A stretch of DNA of 64,000 nucleotides from Rubrivivax sp. SCN 71-131 (GCA_001724995.1 MEFD01000020.1:52646-116645), one strand, 5' to 3'. Counted from the stretch's first letter, positions 34,064-45,216 are shown. Numbers and translations: made by a program. The notes: generated from the sequence alone by a model not told the origin.

Positions 34064-35032
34064 TCAGGCCCGGGCGGTCTTGGCCAGCACCGCGGCCGCG
34101 CGCTCGGCCACCTCCGCCAGCGCGGGCCAGCCGCCGCCCTGGCCCTGCAATGTCTGCACCGTGGGGCCGACAGCGCGCCAGCGTGCCGGATCGGTGGGCC
34201 CCAGCACCGACAGCAGCGGCGCGCCCACGGCCGCGGCCATGTGGCCGGGCCCGGTGTCGTTGGCGATCACCAGCGCGGCGTCGCGCAGCAGCGTGGCATA
34301 GGCGCCGAGGCCGACGCCGCGCACGATGCGGCAGCCGGCGAAGTCGCGCTCGGCGATGGCCTCTTCCTCGCCGGGGCCAGGGCAGATCAGCACCGTACGC
34401 CCCGATGGGGGGAGAACCTCGGTCACCAGGCGGGGGAAGTCGGGCCAGCGCTTGTCCAGCTTCTCGAAGGTGCCGCCGACGAAAGGACAGACCACCACAT
34501 AGCCCGGTTGCAGACCCAACTGCCGGCGCAGCACCGCCACCTGGGCCTCGTGTTCGGGCGCCGGCCGCAGCGTGATGCGCTGCGGCAGCGGCGCCGGCTC
34601 GCCCAGCAGGGCCGAGCCCAGCGTCCAGTAGATCGCCATCTCGTGCCGGCTGGCGTCGCGCGCCACCGGCGCCTGCAGCAGCCAGCCGCGCCCCTCGTGC
34701 CGGTAGCCCATCGCGCGCAGCCCGGCCAGACGCATCTCGAGCGCGCTGGAGAACGAATAGGGCAGCACGAGGGCATTGGTGCGGCGCGTGAAGCCGGGGT
34801 CGGCGGCCGCGCAGGCCGCACGCAGCCGGCGCAACTGGGCGATGCGCTCGCGCGCCGTGCCGGCCAGCGGCTCCACCGCCCAGCCATGGCCGGCCAGCAG
34901 ATCGCGCGCCCAAGCCTTGCCCAGCAGTTGGAGCCCGTAGCCGGCCTCCTGCAGGCGCTGCAGCAGGGGAAGGCCGAGGACGACATCGCCGACCCAGTTG
35001 CGCAGGCGGACGATCAGGGGACGAGGGGGCAT
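34064..35032 (-). CDS. Glycosyltransferase family 9, heptosyltransferase-like
   Basis: A 322-aa cytoplasmic GT9 protein. The N-terminal half begins LIVRLRNWVGDVVLGLPLL, typical of LPS heptosyltransferases; the nucleotide-sugar half has CPFVGGTFEKLDKRWP and the conserved DTGPGHMAAAVGAP. It probably adds a heptose to lipid A-core and may be WaaF-like, supported by waaC nearby at 35765, but the acceptor cannot be proven here. The start at MPPRPL follows a GC-rich leader and is divergent from the DUF4254 gene. Confidence 0.82.
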   Translation of the reverse strand: MPPRPLIVRLRNWVGDVVLGLPLLQRLQEAGYGLQLLGKAWARDLLAGHGWAVEPLAGTARERIAQLRRLRAACAAADPGFTRRTNALVLPYSFSSALEMRLAGLRAMGYRHEGRGWLLQAPVARDASRHEMAIYWTLGSALLGEPAPLPQRITLRPAPEHEAQVAVLRRQLGLQPGYVVVCPFVGGTFEKLDKRWPDFPRLVTEVLPPSGRTVLICPGPGEEEAIAERDFAGCRIVRGVGLGAYATLLRDAALVIANDTGPGHMAAAVGAPLLSVLGPTDPARWRAVGPTVQTLQGQGGGWPALAEVAERAAAVLAKTARA

Positions 35033-35097
35033 GGCGCGGATAATTGACGGCGATTCTGCCAACGCCTCGATGGCAACCCCAACCGCGACACCAGCCC

Positions 35098-35748
35098 ATG
35101 CCTGCCCTGCCCGTCCTCGCCTCCGACGTCACCGTGCTGCACGATCGCCTGCTGGCCACCGCCGACTGGCCGCGGCAGGCCGCGGCGGCTGCCGCGACAC
35201 CGCTGTGGCAGTGGATCGAAGTCAACCACCGCCGCAACGCGCTGCTGTGGGCCGAGGAGGATCTGGCGCGGCGCACCGCGGTCGCCGACGTCGAGATCGC
35301 CGCCAACAAGCGCGCCATCGACGGCCACAACCAGGCGCGCAACGACGCCATCGAGCGCATCGACGAATTGCTGCTCGTCGCGCTGGCGCTCGTCGACGAG
35401 GCCTCGGCGCGCACCGACGCGCCGCGTTCCACGGTGCCGGCCGGCGCGCGCCTGAACAGCGAGACCGCGGGCAGCATGATCGACCGCCTCTCCATCCTCG
35501 CGCTCAAGCTGCGCGCGATGCGCGAGCAGGCCGCGCGCCGCGACGTCGACGACGCGCACCGCGCCGCCAGCCACGCGCGCGCCGCGCGCCTGCAGGAGCA
35601 GCGCGCCGACCTCGCGGCCTGCCTGGACGCGCTGCTCGCCGACGCCGCCGCCGGCCGCGCCTATTTCAAGGTCTACCGCCAGTTCAAGATGTACAACGAC
35701 GCGCGCTTCAACCCGGCGCTGGTGGCCGAGGCGCGCTCGCGCGGCTGA
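35098..35748 (+). CDS. DUF4254 family protein
   Basis: A 216-aa mostly helical protein of the DUF4254 family, recognised by [21 protein letters not shown] and the C-terminal [18 protein letters not shown]. The family usually sits with glycosyltransferases, as here between two GT9 genes, and is presumed to act in surface polysaccharide synthesis; activity unknown. The ATG at 35098 is preferred to a TTG at 35044. It ends 16 bp before waaC and is probably co-transcribed with it. Confidence 0.8.
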   Translation: MPALPVLASDVTVLHDRLLATADWPRQAAAAAATPLWQWIEVNHRRNALLWAEEDLARRTAVADVEIAANKRAIDGHNQARNDAIERIDELLLVALALVDEASARTDAPRSTVPAGARLNSETAGSMIDRLSILALKLRAMREQAARRDVDDAHRAASHARAARLQEQRADLAACLDALLADAAAGRAYFKVYRQFKMYNDARFNPALVAEARSRG

Positions 35749-35764
35749 GGCGATTGCCGCGCGC

Positions 35765-36718
35765 ATGAAGCTGCTGATCGTCAAGACCTCGTCGATGGGC
35801 GACGTCGTGCACGCGCTGCCGGCGCTCAGCGACGCGCTGCGCGCCATGCCCGGCCTGCAGGTCGACTGGCTGGTCGAAAAGCCCTTCGCCGCCATCCCGG
35901 CGCTGCATCCCGGCGTCGAGCGCGTGCTGCCGATCGCCTGGCGCAAGTGGCGCGGCGCGCTGCTGCGCCGTGACACCTGGGCGGCGATCGGCGCGGCGCG
36001 CGCGCAGTTGCGCGAAGCGCGCTACGACCTCGTGCTCGACCTGCAGGGCCTGGTGAAGAGCGCGCTCTGGGCGCGCCAGGCGCACGCTCCCGTGGCCGGC
36101 TATGCGAGTGCCAGCGCACGCGAGCCGCTGGCCAGCGTGTTCTACGCACGGTGCGCGGCCGTGCCGCGCGATCTGCACGCGGTCGAGCGCTGCCGCCGCC
36201 TCGCCGCAGCCCACCTGGGGTATGCGCTGCCCGAAACCCCGCCGGACTTCGGCCTCGCCCCGCCCGCGCCCCACTGGCCCACGCCCGCGCGCTACGCGGT
36301 GCTGATTCCCAACGCCAGCCGCATCGAGAAGCTCTGGCCCGAGGCGCGCTGGGTCGCGGTGGGCAAGCGGCTGCTGGACAGCGGCTTCACGCCGGTCGTG
36401 CTGTGGGGCAGCGCGGCCGAGCAGACGCTGGCCGAGCGCATCGCCGGGGGCTGCAGCGGCGAGGTGCCGCCGTTCCTGAAGGTCGGCGAGATGGCCGGCG
36501 TGCTCGCGCGCGCGCGCTGCATCGTCGGCCTGGACACCGGCTTCACGCACCTCGGCGCAGCGCTCGCCCGGCCGACCATCGGCATCTACTGCGACCACGA
36601 GCCGGGCCTGGCCGGCGTCACCGGCCCCGGCCCGGTGGCCAGCGTCGGCGGCAAGGGCCAGGTGCCCCGGCAGGCCGAGGTTCTGGCCCTGCTCGAGGCG
36701 CAGCTCGCGTCGCGCTGA
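35765..36718 (+). CDS. waaC: LPS heptosyltransferase I
   Basis: A 317-aa GT9 enzyme. The N terminus MKLLIVKTSSMGDVVHALPAL and the LDLQGLVKSALWAR segment are characteristic of WaaC, which transfers the first L-glycero-D-manno-heptose to Kdo2-lipid A at the inner face of the inner membrane. The donor-binding half has VLIPNASRIEKLWPE and GLDTGFTHLGAAL. Together with the GT9 gene at 34064 and DUF4254 it forms a small LPS-core locus. Confidence 0.9.
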   Translation: MKLLIVKTSSMGDVVHALPALSDALRAMPGLQVDWLVEKPFAAIPALHPGVERVLPIAWRKWRGALLRRDTWAAIGAARAQLREARYDLVLDLQGLVKSALWARQAHAPVAGYASASAREPLASVFYARCAAVPRDLHAVERCRRLAAAHLGYALPETPPDFGLAPPAPHWPTPARYAVLIPNASRIEKLWPEARWVAVGKRLLDSGFTPVVLWGSAAEQTLAERIAGGCSGEVPPFLKVGEMAGVLARARCIVGLDTGFTHLGAALARPTIGIYCDHEPGLAGVTGPGPVASVGGKGQVPRQAEVLALLEAQLASR

Positions 36719-36739
36719 GGTCAGGTCCTGCGCGGCCGA

Positions 36740-38269
36740 TCAGACCGGCAGCGCCACCTGCGGATGGCCGTCCATCGGGTCGTCCTTCTTCGACGCCAGC
36801 GCCTGCTGCAGGTCGATGCCCAGTGCCTTGGCCACACCGGCGCCGTAGGCCGGATCGGCGGCGTGGCAGTTGCGGATGTGGCGCCGCTTGATGAACGCGG
36901 CGGCGTCGCCCATGGCGCGCGCGGTGTTGCCGAACAAGGCCTCCTGCTGCGCCGCATTCATGAGGCGAAAGAGCTTGCGCGGCTGCTCGAAGTAGTTGCT
37001 GTCGTCCTCGTGGAAGCTCCAATGCCGGGCGTCGCCGGCGAGGCCCAGCGGCGGCTCGGCGACGTCGGGCTGCGCCTGCCATTGGCCGTAGCTGTTGGGT
37101 TCGTAGTGGGGCAGGCCGCCGTAGTTGTCGTCGACGCGGCCCTGGCCGTCGCGGTGGTTGCTATGCACCGGGCAGCGCGCGCGGTTCACCGGGATCTGCT
37201 GGTAGTTGGCACCCAGGCGGTAGCGCTGCGCATCGGCGTAGTTGACGAGGCGCGCCTGCAGCATGCGGTCGGGGCTGACGCCGATGCCGGGCACGAGGTT
37301 GCTCGGCGCGAAGGCGCTTTGCTCGACGTCGAGGAAGAAGTTCTCCGGGTTGCGGTTGAGCTCGACCACGCCGACCTCGATCAGCGGATAGTCGCCGTGC
37401 GGCCAGACCTTCGTCAGATCGAAGGGGTGGTAGGGGACCTTCTCGGCGTCGAGCTCGGGCATCACCTGCACGTACATCGTCCACTTCGGGAAGTCGCCGC
37501 GCGCGATGGCGTCGAAGAGGTCGCGCTGGTGGCTCTCGCGGTCCTTGCCGATCAAGGCCTCGGCCTCGGCGTCGGTGAGGTTCTTGATGCCTTGCTGCGT
37601 CTTGAAGTGGAACTTGACCCAGAAGCGCTCGCCCGCGGCGTTCCAGAAGCTGTAGGTATGCGAGCCGAAGCCGTGCATGTGACGGTAGCTGGCCGGGATG
37701 CCGCGGTCGCTCATGACGACGGTGATCTGGTGCAGCGCCTCGGGCAGCAGCGTCCAGTAGTCCCAGTTGTGGTTGGCGCTGCGCAGGTTGCTGCGCGGGT
37801 CGCGCTTCACCGCCTTGTTCAGGTCGGGGAACTGGCGCGGGTCGCGGATGAAGAACACGGGGGTGTTGTTGCCCACCATGTCCCAGTTGCCTTCCTCGGT
37901 ATAGAACTTGAGCGCGAAGCCGCGGATGTCGCGCTCGGCGTCGGCGGCACCGCGCTCGCCGGCCACGGTGGTGAAGCGCGCGAACATCTCGGTCTTCTTG
38001 CCGACCTCGCTGAAGATCCTGGCGCGCGTGTACTTCGTGATGTTCTGGGTCACCGTGAAGCTGCCGAAGGCGCCCGAGCCCTTGGCGTGCATGCGGCGCT
38101 CGGGGATGACTTCGCGCACGAAGTTGGCGAGCTTCTCGTTGAGCCACACGTCCTGCGCCAGCAGCGGCCCGCGCGGGCCGGCGGTGAGGCTGTCTCGATT
38201 GGTCGGCACCGGCGCACCGAAGTCGGTGGTCAGCGAAGTGATCGGGCACTTGGGCGTGGGCTTGCTCAT
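36740..38269 (-). CDS. Monofunctional haem catalase
   Basis: A 509-aa small-subunit catalase converting hydrogen peroxide to water and oxygen. The catalytic His61 lies in [13 protein letters not shown], the distal Asn134 in VGNNTPVFF, and the haem ligand Tyr344 in [14 protein letters not shown]. There is no signal peptide, so it is cytoplasmic. Length fits clade 3 catalases (KatA/KatB type). It is convergent with waaC. The upstream gap carries an ATAG-N7-CTAT element and a TATAGT -10 candidate, consistent with peroxide-responsive control. Confidence 0.92.
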   Translation of the reverse strand: MSKPTPKCPITSLTTDFGAPVPTNRDSLTAGPRGPLLAQDVWLNEKLANFVREVIPERRMHAKGSGAFGSFTVTQNITKYTRARIFSEVGKKTEMFARFTTVAGERGAADAERDIRGFALKFYTEEGNWDMVGNNTPVFFIRDPRQFPDLNKAVKRDPRSNLRSANHNWDYWTLLPEALHQITVVMSDRGIPASYRHMHGFGSHTYSFWNAAGERFWVKFHFKTQQGIKNLTDAEAEALIGKDRESHQRDLFDAIARGDFPKWTMYVQVMPELDAEKVPYHPFDLTKVWPHGDYPLIEVGVVELNRNPENFFLDVEQSAFAPSNLVPGIGVSPDRMLQARLVNYADAQRYRLGANYQQIPVNRARCPVHSNHRDGQGRVDDNYGGLPHYEPNSYGQWQAQPDVAEPPLGLAGDARHWSFHEDDSNYFEQPRKLFRLMNAAQQEALFGNTARAMGDAAAFIKRRHIRNCHAADPAYGAGVAKALGIDLQQALASKKDDPMDGHPQVALPV

Positions 38270-38313
38270 GGAAGACTCCTCGGTGCGGGGTTCAGAGGGG
38301 TAGGGCGCCCGTC

Positions 38314-38361
38314 TACTATAGCTACGCGCTATTGTTCATCGCTATTGATATGGTCTATCAA
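38314..38361 (-). promoter_or_regulatory. Candidate OxyR-type control region of catalase
   Basis: ATAG-N7-CTAT occurs at 38318-38332, matching one half of the OxyR site, beside TTGATA-N5-TATCAA at 38345-38361. On the minus strand TATAGT (38315-38320) is a good -10 about 45 bp from the catalase ATG. The second OxyR half-site is poor, so binding is only suggested. Confidence 0.45.
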
Positions 38362-38393
38362 AACCTTAGCCGGGCGCCAGTCTCGCCGCGGCG

Positions 38394-39545
38394 CTACTGT
38401 TCCTCAATGCGGCGCGGCGGGTAGCTGTCCCAGACCAGGCAGCCTGGGCACTGCCAGAACCAGTGCCGCGCCTCGAAGCCGCAGGCTGCGCAGCGGTAGC
38501 GCTGCATCGGCCGCGCCGCGGCCGCCAGCGCCTGGCGCAAGGCGGCACGCGCGGCATCGTCGATCGGCGCGCCGCCTTCGGCCAGCAGTTCCAGCGCGGC
38601 CGACAGCGTCGGCTGCTCGGCGAGCAGCGCCAGCAGCCGCGCCCGATTGCCGGCGGCATCGCCGGGCTCCAGGCGCGCCAGCGCGCGCAGCACGTCGACG
38701 CTGGGCTGCTCGCGCAGCGACTCGACCAGCGCCAGGCTCGCCGCGGGCACGCGCTCACCGGCCAGCGCCGCGTCGGCGTAATCGGCCGCCACCAGCGCAA
38801 AGCTCGCCGGGCGTGCGCGCCGCAGTTCGTCCCAGGCGGCAAGCGCCTCCAGCGGCCGGCCCTCGCGCAGCAGGCGCTGACCACTCATCACCAGCGGGCG
38901 TGCGGCATCGGGATCAACCTGGCGCGCGCGCTGCAGCGCCTGCGACGCCGCCTCGTGTTCGCCGCGGTCGTCGGCCGCCAGCGCGACTTCACACCAGTAA
39001 TGCGCCACCCGCACCGCCAGCGAAGCGCCTCCTGCAGCCTCGATGCGCGCCGCCGTCTCGATCGCGCGCGGCCAGTCGCGTGCACGCTCGTGCAGCATCA
39101 GCAGCGCCTGCTGCGCCTCGGTTTCGTAGGGCGTGCCGTCCAGCGCCTGGAAGGCCTCTTCGGCGCGGTCGAAGAGGCCGGCGCGGATGAAGTCCTGCGC
39201 CAGTTCGTGCTGCGCGCGCTCGCGCTCGGCCTGCGGCAGGTCGCCGCGCTGCAGCAGGTGCTGGTGCACGCGCACCGCACGCTCGAACTCGCCGCGGCGG
39301 CGGAACAGGTTGCCTAAAGCGAAGTGCAGCTCGGTCGTGTCCGGATCGTTCTGCACCGCCTCGATGAAGGCGTCGATCGCCTTGTCCTGCTGCTCGGCCA
39401 GCAGCAGGCTCAGGCCCTTGAAATAGGCGCGCGGCGCATCGCGCTGTTCGCGGCGGAACTGCCGCAGGTCCAGGCGCGAAGCCATCCAGCCGAGCGCGAA
39501 GGCCACCGGCGCGCCGATCAGCAGCCACTGCAGGTCGAAGTTCAT
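38394..39545 (-). CDS. lapB: LapB, LPS assembly regulator
   Basis: A 383-aa protein with one N-terminal membrane helix (WLLIGAPVAFALGWMAS), a long TPR array (FKGLSLLLAEQQDKAIDAF, ELHFALGNLFRRRGEFERAV), and a C-terminal rubredoxin-like zinc site with YRCAACGF and WQCPGCLVWDS. This is the exact LapB/YciM architecture, which recruits FtsH to control LpxC and so LPS synthesis. It follows lapA by 51 bp, as in other proteobacteria. Confidence 0.92.
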   Translation of the reverse strand: MNFDLQWLLIGAPVAFALGWMASRLDLRQFRREQRDAPRAYFKGLSLLLAEQQDKAIDAFIEAVQNDPDTTELHFALGNLFRRRGEFERAVRVHQHLLQRGDLPQAERERAQHELAQDFIRAGLFDRAEEAFQALDGTPYETEAQQALLMLHERARDWPRAIETAARIEAAGGASLAVRVAHYWCEVALAADDRGEHEAASQALQRARQVDPDAARPLVMSGQRLLREGRPLEALAAWDELRRARPASFALVAADYADAALAGERVPAASLALVESLREQPSVDVLRALARLEPGDAAGNRARLLALLAEQPTLSAALELLAEGGAPIDDAARAALRQALAAAARPMQRYRCAACGFEARHWFWQCPGCLVWDSYPPRRIEEQ

Positions 39546-39596
39546 CGGCGAAAGGCGGGCGTGCGGCGAGGCGACGCAGCGGGCCGGGGCGCGGGC

Positions 39597-39962
39597 CTAC
39601 AGGCCCAGGCCCTCGCGCGGCGGGTGCGTGATGTCGCCGGCCAGCGCGCCGGCAGGGAAGGCCGAATCCGGTGCCGGTGCCGCGGCGCCGGCGACGGCCG
39701 CGCGCGCGGGGGCTGCCGTCTCCGCGTTCGCGGCGGGCGTGGCTTCGCGTGAGCGACGGCGGTGCTTCCACCAGGCCGGGACCATGGCCAGGACGCCCAG
39801 CGCACAGCCGCTGCCGAAGGCCACCAGCACGACGATCACCAGGGGTGCGGCCCACTGCACGCCGAAGAACCAGTGCACCGTGACCGGATGCAGGTTGTTC
39901 AGCGCGAACGCGAACAGCGTGAAGAAGAGGAAGGCTCGAAAGAGCCAAACCAGGATGCGCAT
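39597..39962 (-). CDS. lapA: LapA domain protein
   Basis: A 121-aa membrane protein with two N-terminal transmembrane helices (WLFRAFLFFTLFAFAL and LVIVVLVAFGSGCALGVLAMVPAWW) joined by NNLHPVTVHWFFGVQW, then a short, Ala/Pro-rich cytoplasmic tail. The helix pair and its position before lapB identify LapA. I placed the start at MRILVWLF; the upstream extension is basic and not conserved. Confidence 0.88.
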   Translation of the reverse strand: MRILVWLFRAFLFFTLFAFALNNLHPVTVHWFFGVQWAAPLVIVVLVAFGSGCALGVLAMVPAWWKHRRRSREATPAANAETAAPARAAVAGAAAPAPDSAFPAGALAGDITHPPREGLGL

Positions 39963-39996
39963 GCGCGGCGCATTGTAGGAGCCGCCCGCGCGGCGC

Positions 39997-40320
39997 TCAG
40001 CCGTCGATCGTCGCGCGCTGTTGCGATGCGGTCGCATCCTGCGGCGCGTCCACCGCCTCGCGCAGCGCCTTGCCGGGCTTGAAGTGGGGGACGAGCTTCT
40101 CGGGGATCAGCACTTGCGCGCCGCTGCGCGGGTTGCGGCCCATGCGGGGCGGGCGGCGGTTGATCGAGAAGCTGCCGAAGCCGCGGATCTCGATGCGGTA
40201 GCCGCGCGCGAGGGCGTCGGTCATCGCATCGAGCATCGTCTTGACGGCGAACTCGGTATCGCGCTGCGTGAGCTGCGCGAAGCGTTCGGCAAGCCGGGTG
40301 ACGAGGTCGGATCGCGTCAT
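39997..40320 (-). CDS. ihfB: Integration host factor beta subunit
   Basis: A 107-aa DNA-bending protein of the HU/IHF family. [14 protein letters not shown], the arm with [21 protein letters not shown], and FKPGKALRE are diagnostic for IhfB. It lies directly downstream of rpsA, the conserved place for ihfB. The tail after FKPGK is about ten residues longer than in Escherichia coli. IHF would also serve the tyrosine integrase encoded at 52683. Confidence 0.93.
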   Translation of the reverse strand: MTRSDLVTRLAERFAQLTQRDTEFAVKTMLDAMTDALARGYRIEIRGFGSFSINRRPPRMGRNPRSGAQVLIPEKLVPHFKPGKALREAVDAPQDATASQQRATIDG

Positions 40321-40392
40321 GAGGCGCGCAAAGGTGGTGAATCCCCGGGGGCGTCGGGGCCGGTGGGCCCCGACGTGTCGCGAGAGGCGAGC

Positions 40393-42108
40393 TTACTCGC
40401 CGCTCTTGTCCAGCTTGGCGCGCAGCAGGGCACCCAGGCTGGTGGTGCCGGCGGTCTCGCGCTCGTTGCTGGCGGAGAGGCGCTGCATCGCTTCCTGCTG
40501 GTCGGCCTGGTCCTTGGCCTTGATCGAGAGCTGGATGCTGCGCATCTTGCGGTCGACGTTGATGACCATGACCGAGACCTCGTCGCCTTCCTTCAGCACG
40601 TTGCGCGCGTCCTCGACGCGGTCGCGGCTGATCTCGCTGGCGCGCAGGTAGCCGGTGACGTCGGCGTTGAGCTCGATCTCGGCGCCGCGCGCGTCGACGC
40701 TCTTCACCTTGCCGTTGACGATGGCGCCGCGGTCGTTGAGCGTCGTGAAGCTGGTGAACGGGTCGACGTCCAGCTGCTTGATGCCCAGGCTGATGCGCTC
40801 GCGCTCGACGTCGACGGCGAGGACGATGGCGTCGACCTCCTGGCCCTTCTTGTAGTTGCGCACCGCGGACTCGCCGGGCTCGTGCCACGACAGGTCGGAG
40901 AGGTGCACCAGGCCGTCGATGCCCTGCGCCAGGCCGACGAAGACGCCGAAGTCGGTGATCGACTTGACCGGCCCCTTGACGCGGTCGCCGCGCTTGACGT
41001 TGGCGGCGAACTCCTCCCACGGGTTGGCCCGGCACTGCTTCATGCCCAGGCTGATGCGGCGCTTGTCCTCGTCGATCTCGAGCACCATGACCTCGACCTC
41101 GTCGCCCAGGCTCACCACCTTGGCGGGGGCGACGTTCTTGTTCGTCCAGTCCATCTCGGAGACGTGCACCAGGCCCTCGATGCCGGGCTCGATCTCGACG
41201 AAGGCGCCGTAGTCGGCGATGTTCGTGACCTTGCCGAAGAGGCGCGTGCCGGTCGGGTAGCGGCGCGACACGCCGTGCCACGGATCGTCGCCGAGCTGCT
41301 TCAGGCCCAGGCTGACGCGGTTCTTCTCGGCGTCGAATTTCAGCACCTTGGCCTGCAGCTCCTGGCCGACCTGCACCACCTCGGTCGGATGGCGCACGCG
41401 GCGCCAGGCCATGTCGGTGATGTGCAGCAGGCCGTCGATGCCGCCGAGGTCGACGAAGGCGCCGTACTCGGTGATGTTCTTGACCACGCCGTCGACGATG
41501 GCGCCTTCGGTCAGCGTCTCGAGCAGCTTGGCGCGCTCCTCGCCCATGCTGGCCTCGACCACCGCGCGGCGCGACAGCACGACGTTGTTGCGCTTGCGGT
41601 CGAGCTTGATGACCTTGAACTCCATCGTCTTGCCCTCGAACGGGCTCATGTCCTTCACCGGGCGCGTGTCGAGCAGGCTGCCGGGGAGGAAGGCGCGGAT
41701 GCCGTTGACGAGGACCGTCAGGCCGCCCTTGACCTTGCCGCTGACCGTGCCGGTGACGAAGTCGCCCGATTCGAGCGCGTTCTCCAGCGCCATCCACGAG
41801 GCCAGGCGCTTGGCCTTGTCGCGGCTGAGGATGGTGTCGCCGTAGCCGTTCTCGACGGCCTCGACGGCGACGGCGACGAAGTCGCCGACCTGCACCTCGA
41901 GCTCGCCCTGGTCGTTCTTGAATTCCTCGACCGGGATGTAGGCCTCGCTCTTGAGGCCGGCGTTGACGACGACGTGATTGAAGTCGATGCGCACCACCTC
42001 GGCGGAGATGACCTCTCCGACGCGCATGTCGCTGATCTTCAGCGACTCTTCGAACAAGGCGGCGAAGGACTCGCCGCCACCGGCGATGGCAGTTTGGGTT
42101 GAAGACAT
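40393..42108 (-). CDS. rpsA: 30S ribosomal protein S1
   Basis: A 571-aa protein with six S1 RNA-binding repeats (for example [51 protein letters not shown]). S1 brings mRNA to the 30S subunit. Length fits the gammaproteobacterial and betaproteobacterial type. The start [11 protein letters not shown] was chosen by homology; the upstream open frame is not conserved. It lies between aroA-cmk and ihfB, the standard order. Confidence 0.95.
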   Translation of the reverse strand: MSSTQTAIAGGGESFAALFEESLKISDMRVGEVISAEVVRIDFNHVVVNAGLKSEAYIPVEEFKNDQGELEVQVGDFVAVAVEAVENGYGDTILSRDKAKRLASWMALENALESGDFVTGTVSGKVKGGLTVLVNGIRAFLPGSLLDTRPVKDMSPFEGKTMEFKVIKLDRKRNNVVLSRRAVVEASMGEERAKLLETLTEGAIVDGVVKNITEYGAFVDLGGIDGLLHITDMAWRRVRHPTEVVQVGQELQAKVLKFDAEKNRVSLGLKQLGDDPWHGVSRRYPTGTRLFGKVTNIADYGAFVEIEPGIEGLVHVSEMDWTNKNVAPAKVVSLGDEVEVMVLEIDEDKRRISLGMKQCRANPWEEFAANVKRGDRVKGPVKSITDFGVFVGLAQGIDGLVHLSDLSWHEPGESAVRNYKKGQEVDAIVLAVDVERERISLGIKQLDVDPFTSFTTLNDRGAIVNGKVKSVDARGAEIELNADVTGYLRASEISRDRVEDARNVLKEGDEVSVMVINVDRKMRSIQLSIKAKDQADQQEAMQRLSASNERETAGTTSLGALLRAKLDKSGE

Positions 42109-42286
42109 GGAGTTTCCTGGTGCCCGGAGGGATGGGGTGAAGCAGAGCCGGGCGATGCTTGCCACGGAAGTGGCGGGTCGGGGTCGATGAACCACTGCGC
42201 TCGGGGTCGGCCTGGCGGCCTGGGCGGGAAGCGACGGTGGGACCTGGCTTGGCGCCTGCTGCAAGACGCCGCGATCGCGAACCCGA

Positions 42287-44311
42287 TCAGCGGCCTTCGT
42301 CCAGCGGGTTGCGCTGCCGCCACCACTGCAACACGACGTCGACCGATGCGTCGACGTCGAGCTGCGAGTTGTCGAGCAGCAGCGCGTCCTCGGCCGCCTG
42401 CAAGGGGGAGGCCGCACGGGAACGATCCCGCGCGTCTCGCGCCTCGATGTCGGCCAAAAGGTCGGTGATGTTAGCCTCGATTCCCTTTGAAATCAACTGC
42501 TTATGCCGGCGCCGGGCGCGCTCGGCGGCACTTGCGGTGAGGAAGACCTTGAGCGGCGCCCGCGGGAAGATCGTCGTGCCCATGTCGCGGCCGTCGGCGA
42601 CCAGCCCGGGCGCCCGCCGAAACGACAGCTGCAGCGCATGCAGCGCCTGCCGCACCGCGGGCAATGCGGCCACGCGCGAGGCCAGCGCGCCGGTGTCCTC
42701 GCGGCGCAGCTCGTCGCTCACGTCCGCTGCGGCCAGCAGGATGCGCTCGCCGTCGAAGTGCAGCGCCAGGCCTGCGGCCGTGCGCGCCAGCGCCGCTTCA
42801 TCGTCGAGCGCCACGCCCGCGCGCACGGCGGCCAGCGCCGTGGCACGGTAGACGGCGCCGGAATCCAGGAAGTGCCAGCCGAGCCGGCGCGCCAGCGCCG
42901 ACGCCAGCGTCCCCTTGCCCGAGGCCGAGGGGCCGTCGACGGTGATCACCGGCACCTCCGCCGGGTCGGCCCGCACGACGCCGAGCAAGGCCTCGAAGTA
43001 GTCCGGGAATGTCTTGGCCACACAGGCCGGGTCCTCGATGCGGATGGGCACGGCCGGCCGTGCGCCGGCCAGCGCGTTGAAGGCGGCCAGCGACAGGCAC
43101 ATCGCCATGCGGTGGTCGTCGTAGGTGGCAAGCGTCGCTGCGCGCCAGGTCGCCGGCGGCGTGACGACGATGAAGTCCTCGCCGCTTTGCACCTCGGCGC
43201 CGAGCTTGGCGAGCTCGGCGGCCATCGCCGCGATGCGGTCGGTCTCCTTCACGCGCCAGCTGGCGATGCCCGACAGGCGCGTCGTGCCCCCGGCGTAGAG
43301 GGCCATCACGGCCAGCGTCATGGCCGCGTCGGGGATGGCGTTGCAGTCGAGCGTGATCGCCTGCAGCGGCCAGCGGCCGCGTCGCACCTCGAGCCAGTTC
43401 GGTCCGGCCCGCACCGCCGCCCCCATGGCGCGCGCGGCGTCGACGAAGCCGATGTCGCCCTGGATCGAATCGCCGCCCACGCCCTCGATGCGCAGCGGCG
43501 CAGCGGTGGCGGCGATGGCCCCCAGCGCGACGAAGTACGAGGCCGAGGAGGCGTCGCCCTCGACGTGGATCACGCCCGGCGTGCGATAGCGGCTTCCCCT
43601 GGGAATCGTGAAGCGGCTCCAGCCCTCGCGTGGCACGGCGATGCCAAAGCGCGCCAGCAGCGCCAGCGTGATCTCGACGTAGGGCTTGGAGATGAGCTCG
43701 CCCTGCACCTCGATCACCACCGGCGCGTCGCCGGCTGCCAGCGGCAGCGCCAGCAGCAGCGCGGTGAGGAACTGGCTCGAGACGTCGCCGCGCACCCGGA
43801 TCGGCGCGGCCAGGGCCAGCCGCCCGCCGGCCTGGCCGCGCACGCGCAGCGGCGGGTAGCCGGGTGTGCCGAGCTCGTCGATCGTGCAGCCCAGCGGCCG
43901 CAGCGCCTCGACGAGGTCCCCGATCGGCCGTTCGTGCATGCGCGGCACGCCGCGCAGCGTGAACGCCCCGCCCTGCGTCGCGGCGAGCACCGCCAGCGCC
44001 GCGGTCAAGGGCCGCATCGCGGTGCCGGCGTTGCCGAGGAAAAGATCGGCCTCGTGCACCTGCAGCCGCCCGCCCAGGCCGCGCACGCGCAGCCGCGGGC
44101 CGTCGCGCTCGAGTCCGCAGCCCAGGGCCTGCAGCGCGTCGAGCATGACCCGCGTGTCGTCGCTGTCGAGCAGGTCGCGAACCTCGGTCACGCCATCGGC
44201 CAGGCCGGCCAGCAGCAACACGCGGTTGGAGATCGACTTCGAGCCCGGCAGGTGGACGCTGCCCGCGGCCTCGCGCAGCGGCGGCAGATCCAGGTGCGGC
44301 AGGTCGAGCAT
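42287..44311 (-). CDS. aroA-cmk: Bifunctional EPSP synthase / cytidylate kinase
   Basis: A 674-aa fusion. Residues 1-450 are EPSP synthase ([39 protein letters not shown]), joining shikimate-3-phosphate and PEP. Residues 455-674 are CMP kinase with P-loop GPSASGKGT at 460-468 and [13 protein letters not shown]. The reading frame runs through without a stop or internal start between the parts, so it is a true fusion; such fusions are known in some Burkholderiales. It sits between tyrA and rpsA, where separate aroA and cmk normally lie. Confidence 0.95.
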   Translation of the reverse strand: MLDLPHLDLPPLREAAGSVHLPGSKSISNRVLLLAGLADGVTEVRDLLDSDDTRVMLDALQALGCGLERDGPRLRVRGLGGRLQVHEADLFLGNAGTAMRPLTAALAVLAATQGGAFTLRGVPRMHERPIGDLVEALRPLGCTIDELGTPGYPPLRVRGQAGGRLALAAPIRVRGDVSSQFLTALLLALPLAAGDAPVVIEVQGELISKPYVEITLALLARFGIAVPREGWSRFTIPRGSRYRTPGVIHVEGDASSASYFVALGAIAATAAPLRIEGVGGDSIQGDIGFVDAARAMGAAVRAGPNWLEVRRGRWPLQAITLDCNAIPDAAMTLAVMALYAGGTTRLSGIASWRVKETDRIAAMAAELAKLGAEVQSGEDFIVVTPPATWRAATLATYDDHRMAMCLSLAAFNALAGARPAVPIRIEDPACVAKTFPDYFEALLGVVRADPAEVPVITVDGPSASGKGTLASALARRLGWHFLDSGAVYRATALAAVRAGVALDDEAALARTAAGLALHFDGERILLAAADVSDELRREDTGALASRVAALPAVRQALHALQLSFRRAPGLVADGRDMGTTIFPRAPLKVFLTASAAERARRRHKQLISKGIEANITDLLADIEARDARDRSRAASPLQAAEDALLLDNSQLDVDASVDVVLQWWRQRNPLDEGR

Positions 44312-44331
44312 GGGCGGGCCCGGCGCCGGTC

Positions 44332-45216
44332 TTAGCGGCCGCCGGGCACCTTGGGGGCGCTCATCTGCCAGGCGGCACGGCCTTCGGCGGCACCCCGGAT
44401 GAGGTCTTCCAGCGCGTCGGCGTTGCCCTCGCGGATGACGTGCTCGAGCGCATCCAGCACGTGGCGAAAGCGCTGCGACTGCTTCAGCACCTCCTCGCGG
44501 TTGGCGACCAGGATGTCGCGCCACATCTCGGGCGAGCTGGCGGCAATGCGCGTGAAGTCGCGGAATCCCGGGCCGGCGAGCGAGAGGTAGTCGCGGCCCT
44601 GCGGTTGGTTGACGGCGGCGCTGAAGTAGGCGAAGGCCAGCAGGTGCGGCAGGTGGCTGACTGCAGCAAAGGCGGCGTCGTGGTTCTCCGGCGTCATCTT
44701 CAGCACCTGACTGCCGATCGCCGACCACACGTCGGTGGCCTTCTGCACGAGTTCCGGCGCGTTCTGCGCCAGCGGCGTGAGGATGACCTGGCGGCCGCTG
44801 TAGAGCGCGGCATCGGCATGCTGGATGCCCGCCATTTCCTTGCCGGCGATCGGGTGCGCGGGTACGAAGGCACCCACGCGCTCGCGCAGCACGCGGCGGG
44901 CGGCATCGACGACGTCGCGCTTGGTGCTGCCGACATCCATCACCAGCACGCCGGGCTCGACGAGGTGGCGTATGGCCTTGAACGTGGCCTCCGTGGCCGC
45001 CACCGGTACCGACAGCAGCACGATGTCCGAGCCCGAGACCGCCAGCAGCGCCGACTCGGCGGCGACGTCGATGACGCCGAGCTTCCTCGCGCGCTCGGTC
45101 GTCGAAGGCGACTTGCTGTAGCCGACGACGCGCTTGACCAGGCCGCCACGCTTGAGCGCCAGCGCGAAGGATCCGCCCATGAGGCCGCAGCCGATCACAC
45201 CCAACTGGTTGAACAT
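44332..45216 (-). CDS. tyrA: Prephenate dehydrogenase
   Basis: A 294-aa NAD(P)-dependent enzyme of tyrosine synthesis. The Rossmann motif [11 protein letters not shown] is at the N terminus, with [14 protein letters not shown] and [17 protein letters not shown] in the catalytic part. No chorismate mutase domain is fused. The ATG at 45216 is chosen by homology; ATG 45234 would add six residues. It ends 21 bp before aroA-cmk in an aromatic amino-acid operon. Confidence 0.92.
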   Translation of the reverse strand: MFNQLGVIGCGLMGGSFALALKRGGLVKRVVGYSKSPSTTERARKLGVIDVAAESALLAVSGSDIVLLSVPVAATEATFKAIRHLVEPGVLVMDVGSTKRDVVDAARRVLRERVGAFVPAHPIAGKEMAGIQHADAALYSGRQVILTPLAQNAPELVQKATDVWSAIGSQVLKMTPENHDAAFAAVSHLPHLLAFAYFSAAVNQPQGRDYLSLAGPGFRDFTRIAASSPEMWRDILVANREEVLKQSQRFRHVLDALEHVIREGNADALEDLIRGAAEGRAAWQMSAPKVPGGR

